Origin: Oscillospiraceae bacterium UBA6370
GTDB taxonomy: Bacteria > Bacillota > Clostridia > Oscillospirales > Oscillospiraceae
DNA: 6,924 nucleotides
Direction: 5' to 3'
NCBI GenBank assembly: GCA_002437735.1
Contig: DJRC01000018.1
Location: 1-6,924, forward strand
The notes below the pieces were generated by a model. That model was not told the DNA's origin and did not search any database. It saw only the letters and a program-made list of their open reading frames with translations. Of the stretch, positions 1-5,050 are shown in pieces (the stretch's first letter is position 1; each line of letters begins with the position of its first letter). The position numbers and the translations under genes are program-made.

Positions 1-284
1 CGGCGGAGGGGATGCTGGCCTTCTGCCGCGGCATCCAGGCGGCCGCGCCGGTCGACAGCTATGTGACGCCGGTGCCCTGGGCCATGCCGGGCTATGATGC
101 CGAGGTCGTCATGGCGGCGGGCGCGTTCGTGCAGGGCAGCTCCATTGAGCTGTCCGCCGACGGCCCCATCCGTCCGCCCTATGCGGTCTACTACCAGGGT
201 GGCCTGACCTGGTACCACGCCAAGCTCGGCGTGCTGCTCTCGCTGCAGAAGATGCTCGACGCGGGGCTGGTCACACTGCCCTAA
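1..284 (+). CDS. Methionine gamma-lyase / aluminium-resistance family PLP enzyme (C-terminal fragment)
   Basis: Only the last 93 residues are in the window; the gene begins upstream of position 1. The readable part, in the frame beginning at position 3, includes MPGYDAEVVMAAGAFVQGSS, IELSADGPIRPPYAVYYQGG and a closing LGVLLSLQKMLDAG helix. I recognise these as the conserved C-terminal part of the PLP-dependent family annotated as methionine gamma-lyase family or 'aluminium resistance protein' (YnbB-like, related to cystathionine beta-lyases). Members have the fold type I aminotransferase-like architecture and are expected to act in the cytoplasm on sulfur amino acids. The PLP-binding lysine lies outside the window, so catalytic competence cannot be checked. 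The stop is TAA at 282-284. A further ribosome binding site begins 12 bases later with no terminator between, so this gene probably leads into the downstream small reading frame and transporter. Substrate is inferred from the family only. Confidence 0.88.
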   Translation, partial: AEGMLAFCRGIQAAAPVDSYVTPVPWAMPGYDAEVVMAAGAFVQGSSIELSADGPIRPPYAVYYQGGLTWYHAKLGVLLSLQKMLDAGLVTLP

Positions 285-296
285 CTCTATATTGTC

Positions 297-303
297 AGGA
301 GGG
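297..303 (+). promoter_or_regulatory. Strong Shine-Dalgarno for the 29-codon reading frame
   Basis: AGGAGGG lies seven bases before the ATG at 311. This is close to the ideal complement of the 16S 3' end and is the main reason to take the short reading frame seriously. It has no other start codon at good distance. Confidence 0.5.
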
Positions 304-310
304 TCTTGCT

Positions 311-400
311 ATGCTGATCCGAAGGACTCCCCTCACCAACCGTCATTTCCGGCGCAGACCCCCGCCGGAGACTGTCCGTTTTTTGATCTCAAAATACTGA
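311..400 (+). CDS. Candidate small Arg/Pro-rich protein (29 aa)
   Basis: An ATG at 311, placed seven bases after AGGAGGG, opens 29 codons ending in TGA at 398-400. The product begins MLIRRTPLTNRHFRRRPPP and ends FLISKY. It is strongly basic (seven Arg and one Lys) with RRRPPPE at residues 14-20. I do not recognise it. It has no evident membrane segment, signal peptide or metal-binding motif. The stop lies eight bases before the AAAGGAG of the transporter gene, so translation of the two could be coupled. The PPP run is the kind of sequence that stalls ribosomes lacking EF-P, so a leader-peptide role is conceivable, but that is inference. It could also be a chance reading frame or the remnant of a gene. 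A short CCGGCG/CGCCGG inverted repeat (349-354/363-368) lies inside it. Confidence 0.35.
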   Translation: MLIRRTPLTNRHFRRRPPPETVRFLISKY

Positions 401-428
401 CAGATATAAAGGAGTTTAACAATTCAAT

Positions 429-1394
429 ATGTGGTTCTGGCTTTCTCTCATCGCACTGCTCTGCTGGAGCGGCAGCGACCTCTTTTCCAAAATCGGCTGC
501 CGCGACGAGGACGACCGGCTCAGCCATCTCAAGATGGTCATGGCCGTCGGCGTCGTCATGGGCCTGCACGCGGCGTTTGAGATCTTCGTCGGCGGGACGG
601 AGATCAGCTTCGCTATCATCCTCACCTACCTGCCCGTGTCGCTGCTCTACATCGGCTCGATGACGCTCGGCTATCTGGGGCTGCGGTACATCGAGCTGTC
701 CGTCTCGTCGCCCATCTGCAATTCCTCGGGCGCGCTCGTCGCCGTGATGACGCTCGTGTTCCTCGGCGGCGAGGACTATTCCCCGCTCGCCATCTTCGCG
801 GTGCTGCTCGTGTGCGTGGGCGCCATCGGCCTCGGCGTGGTGGACGCGACCGAGGACCCCGAGCTGCGCGCGGCGCGTCAAGCCGAGGGCAACCGCAAGT
901 ACGCCAAGAGCTTTCTCGCCCTCGCGCTGCCGGTGGCCTATTGCCTGCTCGACGCGGCGGGCACCTTTGCCGACAACCGCGTGCTTGAAACGCTGACTGC
1001 GCAGGCCTTCGACAGCGGCAGGTTTGCCACGCTGGACGAATGTGCCGATCGTGCGGCGGCTTCCGCCAACTGCGCCTATGAGCTGACGTTCCTCTTCGCC
1101 GCCGTGGTGTGCTTCGTCTACGTCGTGCTGATCCGCAGGGACAAGCTCATCCCGAAGCGGGAAGCGCCGAAGTACCTTGGCGCGGTCTGCGAGACCGCCG
1201 GTCAGTTCGCCTACATTTACGCCATCGCGGACACCGAGCACCTTGCCATGTCCGCGCCCATCATCAGCTCCTACTGCGCGGCGAGCGTGCTGTGGAGCCG
1301 CCTCTTCCTCAAGGAAAAGCTCTCTTGGAAGCACTATGCGATGATATTGCTCGTGGTCGTCGGCATCGCCATCATGGGCGTGTTCGACGTCTGA
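429..1394 (+). CDS. EamA/DMT-superfamily transporter
   Basis: A 321-residue, very hydrophobic protein with about ten predicted membrane segments. It looks like the drug/metabolite transporter superfamily (EamA type), with two repeated five-helix halves. The first half opens with LLCWSGSDLFSKIG (residues 10-23) and contains LGLRYIELSVSSPICNSSGA (83-102). The second half contains MSAPIISSYCAASVLWSRLF (274-293), followed by the acidic/basic LKEKLSWKHY turn (294-303) and a last helix to residue 318, a typical EamA ending. The halves are joined by a charged linker (139-160). An unusually long polar stretch with two Cys (about 178-216) follows. The ATG at 429 has AAAGGAG at 408-414, a spacing of 14 bases, rather long; an in-frame TAA at 417-419 excludes earlier starts. 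It probably shares a transcript with the upstream PLP enzyme. Direction and substrate cannot be told from sequence; amino acids or related metabolites are possible. Confidence 0.85.
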   Translation: MWFWLSLIALLCWSGSDLFSKIGCRDEDDRLSHLKMVMAVGVVMGLHAAFEIFVGGTEISFAIILTYLPVSLLYIGSMTLGYLGLRYIELSVSSPICNSSGALVAVMTLVFLGGEDYSPLAIFAVLLVCVGAIGLGVVDATEDPELRAARQAEGNRKYAKSFLALALPVAYCLLDAAGTFADNRVLETLTAQAFDSGRFATLDECADRAAASANCAYELTFLFAAVVCFVYVVLIRRDKLIPKREAPKYLGAVCETAGQFAYIYAIADTEHLAMSAPIISSYCAASVLWSRLFLKEKLSWKHYAMILLVVVGIAIMGVFDV

Positions 1395-1403
1395 AGAAAA
1401 CAG

Positions 1404-1432
1404 AAAAAAGGACGGCCTGAGCCGTCCTTTTT
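1404..1432. terminator. Bidirectional intrinsic terminator between transporter and SLOG gene
   Basis: GGACGGC (1410-1416) pairs with GCCGTCC (1421-1427) around a CTGA loop. An A-run lies on the left and a T-run on the right, extending the pairing. The hairpin sits ten bases after the transporter stop and directly abuts the stop of the convergent minus-strand gene (1433-1435), so it can terminate transcription from both sides. Confidence 0.9.
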
Positions 1433-1939
1433 CTATTCCTCGATGGGCACGTCGATGATGTTCACGCCGCGGCGCAGGGCGTATTCGATGGTGTAGCGCG
1501 TGCCGCCAGGCAGGCCATCGTGCACGGCGATGAGCAGGTCGGAGTGATCGACCATGTAGCGGTTGCGCCGCTGCATACACTCGCGCGTGTAGTGCTCCTG
1601 CACCATCGTCTCATAGTCACACTGCGCCAGAATACGGCGGTAGCGCTCACGCTGCGCCGCGCTCCAACCGTCCGCCTGCGTCGGGCAGGGGATCGCCGCC
1701 TCGAGCGTCACCTCGCTGTGGCGCCCGCGCAGCGCCAGCACCGCCTCGGCGCAGTAGAGGTCGCAGCCCTCCGCCATGCCGCAGATAAAGTGCGTGTAGC
1801 CGTCCTCCACGGCGCGGGCGATCACCTCACGCAGCCGCGCCTTGAGCCGCAGACAGCGCTCATCGCTCTCGTCCGTCCCCCACGGCAGCTTTGCCGGTCG
1901 GTGACCCGTGAAGCAGCAGCTCACCGGTTTTCCGCGCAC
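1433..1939 (-). CDS. SLOG-superfamily protein (DUF1273/YpsA-like)
   Basis: Product of 168 residues when started at the GTG at 1939. Diagnostic segments are CCFTGHRPAKLPWG near the N-terminus, FICGMAEGCDLYCAE (about residues 51-65), AIPCPTQADGW (82-92), RRNRYMVDHSDLLIAV (124-139) and a GGTRYTIEYA loop (145-154). These match the Rossmann-like SLOG family that includes Gram-positive YpsA (DUF1273); related folds bind nucleotides or nucleotide-derived ligands. The usual length is about 180 residues, so the protein is complete. Start choice: an ATG at 1981 lies upstream of the -10 box at 1970-1975 and cannot be on that transcript. ATG 1945 is only one base from the GGGAGG, whereas GTG 1939 is seven bases from it, so GTG is preferred and ATG 1945 is second choice. 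YpsA has been linked to cell division and stress in Bacillus and Staphylococcus; the molecular role here is unknown. Confidence 0.85.
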   Translation of the reverse strand: MRGKPVSCCFTGHRPAKLPWGTDESDERCLRLKARLREVIARAVEDGYTHFICGMAEGCDLYCAEAVLALRGRHSEVTLEAAIPCPTQADGWSAAQRERYRRILAQCDYETMVQEHYTRECMQRRNRYMVDHSDLLIAVHDGLPGGTRYTIEYALRRGVNIIDVPIEE

Positions 1940-1945
1940 GCGCAT

Positions 1946-1954
1946 CCCTCCCTT
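1946..1954 (-). promoter_or_regulatory. Shine-Dalgarno that decides the SLOG gene start
   Basis: On the minus strand AAGGGAGGG directly precedes ATG 1945 and lies seven bases before GTG 1939. Its core is too close to the ATG for normal initiation but ideally spaced for the GTG. It lies a few bases downstream of the predicted transcription start. Confidence 0.6.
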
Positions 1955-1969
1955 CGTCGTTTCCTTTCT

Positions 1970-1998
1970 ATTATAGAACATTCGTTTTTATTTGTAAA
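1970..1998 (-). promoter_or_regulatory. Sigma-A promoter of the SLOG gene
   Basis: On the minus strand TTTACA (1998-1993) and a perfect TATAAT (1975-1970) are separated by exactly 17 bases. Transcription would start near 1963, giving a short leader of roughly 20-25 bases before GTG 1939. Confidence 0.85.
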
Positions 1999-2013
1999 GT
2001 GTTGTTTTTCCTC

Positions 2014-2042
2014 TTGCATTTTTCCCAGCGCTGTGCTATGCT
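2014..2042 (+). promoter_or_regulatory. Sigma-A promoter of the riboswitch-ribU unit
   Basis: TTGCAT (2014-2019) and TATGCT (2037-2042) are separated by 17 bases. A TG at 2034-2035 gives an extended -10 element. The predicted start near 2049 lies about 15 bases before the FMN aptamer, as expected for a riboswitch leader. Confidence 0.75.
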
Positions 2043-2062
2043 TTAGCCAAGCTTGAAATACT

Positions 2063-2178
2063 GGTCTTCGAGGCGGGGTGAAATTCCCCACCGGCGGTAT
2101 AGTCCGCAAGCGGCATTTTTGCCGCACGATCCGGTGCGATTCCGGAACCGACGGTCACAGTCCGGATGAGAGAAGATG
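2063..2178 (+). promoter_or_regulatory. FMN riboswitch (RFN element)
   Basis: The leader shows the conserved RFN landmarks in order: a GTCTTC left arm (2064-2069), GGGGTGAAATTCCCCACCGG (2074-2093), GGCGGTATAGTCCGC, a variable hairpin CGGCATTTTTGCCG, CCGGTGCGATTCCGG (2131-2145), ACCGACGGTCACAGTCCGGA, and the closing GATGAGAGAAGAT that pairs back to the left arm as P1. RFN elements bind flavin mononucleotide and switch off riboflavin synthesis or uptake genes when FMN is plentiful. This one precedes ribU, the expected partner. About 100 bases separate the aptamer from the start codon; that stretch holds the expression platform. No T-tailed terminator is visible there, so control looks translational. 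Confidence 0.96.
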
Positions 2179-2207
2179 TGCTGCGCGCTGTTATCACGCA
2201 ATTCCCT

Positions 2208-2271
2208 CGCTCTTTTTGCGTCATGCACCTTGGAAGACTCGTTCTTTCAAGGAAAATGAACAAAAGGAGTG
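2208..2271 (+). promoter_or_regulatory. Predicted RBS-sequestering helix (riboswitch expression platform)
   Basis: Bases 2208-2218 (CGCTCTTTTTG with a C at 2208) can pair with 2261-2271, which contains the AAAAGGAG of ribU, over eleven contiguous pairs including two G-U. This would hide the Shine-Dalgarno. A competing stem, ACGCAA (2196-2201) with TTGCGT (2216-2221), uses part of the same strand and could free the site. Which state FMN favours cannot be decided by eye. The pairing is seen directly; the mechanism is inferred. Confidence 0.55.
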
Positions 2272-2278
2272 TTTTTTT

Positions 2279-2914
2279 ATGTCCGAACCCAACGTCAACG
2301 CCATCCCCTCCGCCCGCGCTGCAGGCCGCAGCCGCACGCACAAGGTAACGGTCACCGCCATGCTCTCGGCCGTCGCCTTTGTGCTCATGTTCATCGAATT
2401 CCCCATCCCAGCGCTCATCCCCGCCTTTGTCAAGCTCGACATCTCCGACCTTCCCGAGCTGCTCGCCGCATTCTCGCTCGGCCCCGTCTACGGCGTGGTG
2501 GTGGCCTTTCTGAAGAACCTGCTCTTTGCCGTGCTGCACGGCACCTCGTCCGCCTACGTCGGCGAGCTGTTCAACTTCCTCATGGGCGCGGTGTTCGCCT
2601 TCTCCGCCGGCTTTGTCTATCAGCGCAATAAGTCCCGCGGGGGCGCGCTGCTCGGCGCGGTCATCGGCACGCTGCTCATGGCGGTGCTCTCCGTTCCGCT
2701 GAACTACTTCGTGGTCTACCCCGCCTACGTCGTGTGCTATCACCTGCCGCTCGAGACCATCATCGGGATGTATCAGGCCATCCGCCCCTCGGTCGACGGT
2801 CTGCTTGAATGCCTGCTCGTGTTCAATATGCCCTTCACGCTCTTCAAGGGTCTGCTCGACGTGGCGCTCTGCTTTTTGATCTACAAGCCGCTCTCCCCCC
2901 TGCTGCACAAGTAA
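2279..2914 (+). CDS. ribU: RibU, riboflavin-specific S component of an ECF transporter
   Basis: A 211-residue integral membrane protein with about six hydrophobic segments. It has the RibU signature block: TVTAMLSAVAFVLMFIEFPI (24-43), a KLDISDLPELLAAFSLGP stretch (52-69), FLKNLLF (77-83), GELFNFLMGAVFAF (95-108) and FNMPFTLFKGLLD (182-194). S components bind the vitamin and associate with a shared energising module (EcfT plus two ATPases), not encoded here, to import riboflavin for FMN and FAD. The ATG at 2279 is chosen because AAAAGGAG (2262-2269) sits nine bases before it. An in-frame extension to 2078 would run through the FMN aptamer and is not real. The first 20 residues are polar and would face the cytoplasm. 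Expression should fall when FMN is abundant. The gene is monocistronic, closed by a hairpin 12 bases after the stop. Confidence 0.95.
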   Translation: MSEPNVNAIPSARAAGRSRTHKVTVTAMLSAVAFVLMFIEFPIPALIPAFVKLDISDLPELLAAFSLGPVYGVVVAFLKNLLFAVLHGTSSAYVGELFNFLMGAVFAFSAGFVYQRNKSRGGALLGAVIGTLLMAVLSVPLNYFVVYPAYVVCYHLPLETIIGMYQAIRPSVDGLLECLLVFNMPFTLFKGLLDVALCFLIYKPLSPLLHK

Positions 2915-2926
2915 AACGGCTCTCTC

Positions 2927-2957
2927 GGGGCGGTCTGCCAAGGCAGGCCGCCCTTTT
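2927..2957 (+). terminator. Intrinsic terminator of ribU
   Basis: GGGCGGTCTGCC (2928-2939) pairs with GGCAGGCCGCCC (2942-2953) over 12 pairs with one G-U and a two-base loop, followed by four T. The T-run is short, but the stem is very GC-rich. Confidence 0.85.
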
Positions 2958-3015
2958 CGTGCAAACAGCAGAAAATTCACAAAAATTCTGTGCAAAACGT
3001 TGGATATCTGCGATA

Positions 3016-3044
3016 TTGACGATTTGCTCCCGCAAGGCTATAAT
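3016..3044 (+). promoter_or_regulatory. Sigma-A promoter of the T-box/asnB unit
   Basis: TTGACG (3016-3021) and a perfect TATAAT (3039-3044) are 17 bases apart. The predicted start is near 3051, about 25 bases before the first T-box helix. The gap from 2958 to 3015 is AT-rich spacer with no other recognisable feature. Confidence 0.9.
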
Positions 3045-3073
3045 TCACTCATTCAATCCAATAAAGCGAAATG

Positions 3074-3342
3074 CAACGATCGAGACAAGTACCATGCGCC
3101 ATTCGGTCACAGCGAGTCGGGGACAGTGGGAGCCCGATACACAGAGGCCATGCGAATAACACTCGGGAGCAGCGATCTGAACGGCTTCGGCCCGGTAGGA
3201 AAGACGCGGCGTGCGGCGTTAAGGCACAGGGGTTTGTTGGAACCCCGCAAAGGGGCCGGTCTTGGATCGGCAAATTAGGTGGCACCACGGATACGCAGCG
3301 ATTCGTCCTAAAATTTACAGGACGTCGCTGCTTTATTTTATC
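3074..3342 (+). promoter_or_regulatory. T-box leader sensing tRNA-Asn, upstream of asnB
   Basis: Stem I opens with GATCG (3078-3082) pairing with CGATC (3173-3177). An AGTA motif lies at 3089-3092, and the distal arm TCGGG/CCCGA lies at 3117-3121/3132-3136. The 3' side of the specifier loop reads GAATAACAC, placing AAC (Asn) at 3158-3160, directly preceded by AAT, also Asn. After GC-rich middle helices and a stem III-like hairpin (about 3255-3271) comes the antiterminator (3275-3311). In it TTAGG pairs with CCTAA, ACGGA pairs with TTCGT, and the canonical seven-base bulge TGGCACC lies at 3280-3286. TGGC can pair with an acceptor end GCCA; bacterial tRNA-Asn has G as discriminator base, so codon, bulge and downstream gene agree. 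Uncharged tRNA-Asn would stabilise the antiterminator and turn asnB on. Confidence 0.95.
3295..3340 (+). terminator. T-box regulated intrinsic terminator
   Basis: GCAGCGA (3295-3301) pairs with TCGCTGC (3325-3331) and, after a two-base bulge, CGTCCT (3304-3309) pairs with AGGACG (3319-3324). TTTATTTT follows. The left arm shares bases 3302-3309 with the antiterminator, so the two structures exclude each other, as a T-box switch requires. Confidence 0.92.
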
Positions 3343-3357
3343 CGGAGGTGCTTTTTT

Positions 3358-4941
3358 ATGTGCGCTATCATCGGCTTTGATTCCCCCACCCTGACGGAGC
3401 AGGAGATCCGTCCTTACTTTGACCGCACCGTTTCCCGCGGCCCCGACATGAGCCGGATGGAAAAGGCCGGCCGCGGTATGCTCGGCTTCCACCGCCTTGC
3501 CATCATGGGCCTGCACGAGGAGGGGATGCAGCCCTTCCACCTCGGCGGCGACATGGCGGTGTGCAACGGCGAGCTGTACGGCTTCCGCCCGCTCAAAAAG
3601 GAGCTGGAGGCCAAGGGCTACGCCTTCGCGTCCGAGTCCGACTGCGAGCTCATTCTCCCCCTCTACCGCGAGTACGGCGTGGAGATGTTCGCCAAGCTCG
3701 ACGCCGAGTTCGCCATGATCATTTATGACGCCAAGGCCGACCGTCTCGTCGCCGCGCGCGACCCCATCGGCATCCGTCCGCTCTTCTACGGCTATCTCGC
3801 CGACGGCGGTATCATCTTCGCCAGCGAGGCGAAGAACCTCGTCGGCCTGTGCGAGCGCATCATGCCCTTCCCGCCGGGCCACTACTACGCCGACGGCAAG
3901 TTCGTCCGCTACGTCGACCTCACCACGGTGACGGAATACTCCAAGGACGACCTGGACACCGTGTGCAAAAAGATCCGTGAGAAGCTCATCGCGGGCGTGG
4001 AAAAGCGGCTCGACGCCGACGCGCCGCTCGGCTTCCTGCTCTCCGGCGGTCTGGATTCCAGCCTTGTCTGCGCCATCTCCGCCAAGCTCCTCGGCAAGAG
4101 GATCCGCACCTTTGCCATCGGCATGGACCTCGACCCCATCGACCTCAAGTATGCCCGCGAGGTCGCCGACTTCATCGGCGCCGAGCACACCGAGGTTATC
4201 ATGACGCGCGAGCAGGTGCTCGCCTCGCTCGAAGAGGTCGTTGCCATGCTCGGCACCTACGACATCACCACCATCCGCGCGAGCATGGGTATGTACCTGT
4301 GCTGCAAGGCCATCCACGAGCAGACCGACGTGCGCGTGCTTATGACGGGCGAGATCTCCGACGAGCTCTTCGGCTACAAGTACACGGACTTCGCGCCCTC
4401 GCCCGAGGCCTTTCAGCAGGAGGCAAAAAAGCGCGTGGACGAGCTGTATATGTACGATGTGCTCCGCGCCGACCGCTGCATCGCGGTCAACTCCATCGAG
4501 GCGCGCGTGCCGTTCGGCGACCTCGATTTCGTCAAATATGTGATGAGCATTGATCCCAAGCTCAAGGTCAACAGCTACCACATGGGCAAGTATCTGCTGC
4601 GCGAGGCGTTCGCCGCCGACCGCATCCTGCCCGAGGACATCCTCTGGCGGCAGAAGGCCGCCTTCTCCGACGCCGTCGGCCACTCGATGGTGGACGACCT
4701 CAAGGAGTATGCCGAGAGCCTGTACACCGACGAGGAGTACGAGGAAAAGCGGAAGCAGTATTCCTTTGCGACGCCGTTCACGAAGGAAAGCCTGCTCTAC
4801 CGCGAGCTGTTCGAGAAATATTATCCCGGGCAGGCCGAGATGGTCAAGGACTTCTGGATGCCGAACAAGGACTGGGAGGGCTGCGACGTCAAGGACCCCT
4901 CCGCCCGCGTGCTCTCCAACTACGGCGCAAGCGGCGTGTGA
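3358..4941 (+). CDS. asnB: Asparagine synthase, glutamine-hydrolysing (AsnB)
   Basis: A 527-residue enzyme that makes asparagine from aspartate, glutamine and ATP in the cytoplasm. The N-terminal class II glutamine amidotransferase domain begins MCAIIGF, so Cys2 becomes the N-terminal nucleophile after Met removal. It carries HRLAIMG (45-51) and CNGELYG (69-75), the counterpart of the usual NGEIYN. The synthetase domain has the ATP pyrophosphatase loop SGGLDSS (229-235), then TGEISDELFGYKY (330-342), where Glu332 matches the catalytic glutamate, and ARVPFGD. Length is close to E. coli AsnB (554). The ATG at 3358 has GGAGG eleven bases upstream and puts Cys at position 2. An in-frame start at 3262 would lie in the T-box and bury the nucleophile. 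The T-box ties expression to tRNA-Asn charging. GEISDE in place of the more usual GEGADE/GEGSDE is a mild variant. Confidence 0.97.
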   Translation: MCAIIGFDSPTLTEQEIRPYFDRTVSRGPDMSRMEKAGRGMLGFHRLAIMGLHEEGMQPFHLGGDMAVCNGELYGFRPLKKELEAKGYAFASESDCELILPLYREYGVEMFAKLDAEFAMIIYDAKADRLVAARDPIGIRPLFYGYLADGGIIFASEAKNLVGLCERIMPFPPGHYYADGKFVRYVDLTTVTEYSKDDLDTVCKKIREKLIAGVEKRLDADAPLGFLLSGGLDSSLVCAISAKLLGKRIRTFAIGMDLDPIDLKYAREVADFIGAEHTEVIMTREQVLASLEEVVAMLGTYDITTIRASMGMYLCCKAIHEQTDVRVLMTGEISDELFGYKYTDFAPSPEAFQQEAKKRVDELYMYDVLRADRCIAVNSIEARVPFGDLDFVKYVMSIDPKLKVNSYHMGKYLLREAFAADRILPEDILWRQKAAFSDAVGHSMVDDLKEYAESLYTDEEYEEKRKQYSFATPFTKESLLYRELFEKYYPGQAEMVKDFWMPNKDWEGCDVKDPSARVLSNYGASGV

Positions 4942-5001
4942 GCGGTACAAGCTCAAAGCGAAGATATGCTCGGCGGTCTTATTCGCCGTTTCCCCGTGAT
5001 G

Positions 5002-5044
5002 AAAAAGGGGTCCCCTGTCCGCACGGACAGGGGACCCCTTTTTT
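5002..5044. terminator. Perfect 19-bp bidirectional terminator between asnB and the EFR1 gene
   Basis: Bases 5002-5020 pair without mismatch with 5025-5043 around a GCAC loop. A-run and T-run flanks make it work in both directions. It lies 60 bases after the asnB stop and seven bases beyond the stop of the convergent minus-strand gene. Each arm also contains its own small palindrome (GGGGTCCCC / GGGGACCCC). The preceding stretch 4942-5001 holds nothing else that I can support. Confidence 0.92.
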
Positions 5045-5050
5045 GCTGCA

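Noticed and set aside
366..385. Possible terminator CGGA/TCCG followed by six T upstream of the transporter
   Set aside because: The stem is only four pairs, too weak to support termination, and the stronger CCGGCG/CGCCGG stem nearby is not next to the T-run.
383..410. Promoter TTGATC-16-TATAAA before the transporter gene
   Set aside because: Transcription would start at about 417, after the transporter SD at 408-414, leaving the gene without a ribosome binding site.
292..663. 123-codon plus-strand frame starting at 292
   Set aside because: It starts at a non-ATG codon inside the SD region, overlaps the well-supported transporter in another frame, and its second half is Ser/Arg-rich shadow sequence. 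The ATG at 311 in a different frame fits the SD far better.
333..1580. 415-codon open frame on the minus strand opposite the transporter
   Set aside because: It runs through the bidirectional terminator at 1404-1432, is antisense to a clear membrane protein, and its His/Arg/Asp-rich product resembles no family.
2078..2278. N-terminal extension of RibU starting at 2078
   Set aside because: It lies inside the FMN aptamer; ATG 2279 has a proper SD and gives the normal RibU length.
2036..2995. 319-codon open frame on the minus strand opposite ribU
   Set aside because: It would span the ribU terminator and the FMN aptamer in antisense; composition is that of a shadow frame.
3262..3357. N-terminal extension of AsnB starting at 3262
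   Set aside because: It lies inside the T-box antiterminator and terminator, and AsnB needs Cys directly after the initiator Met, which ATG 3358 provides.
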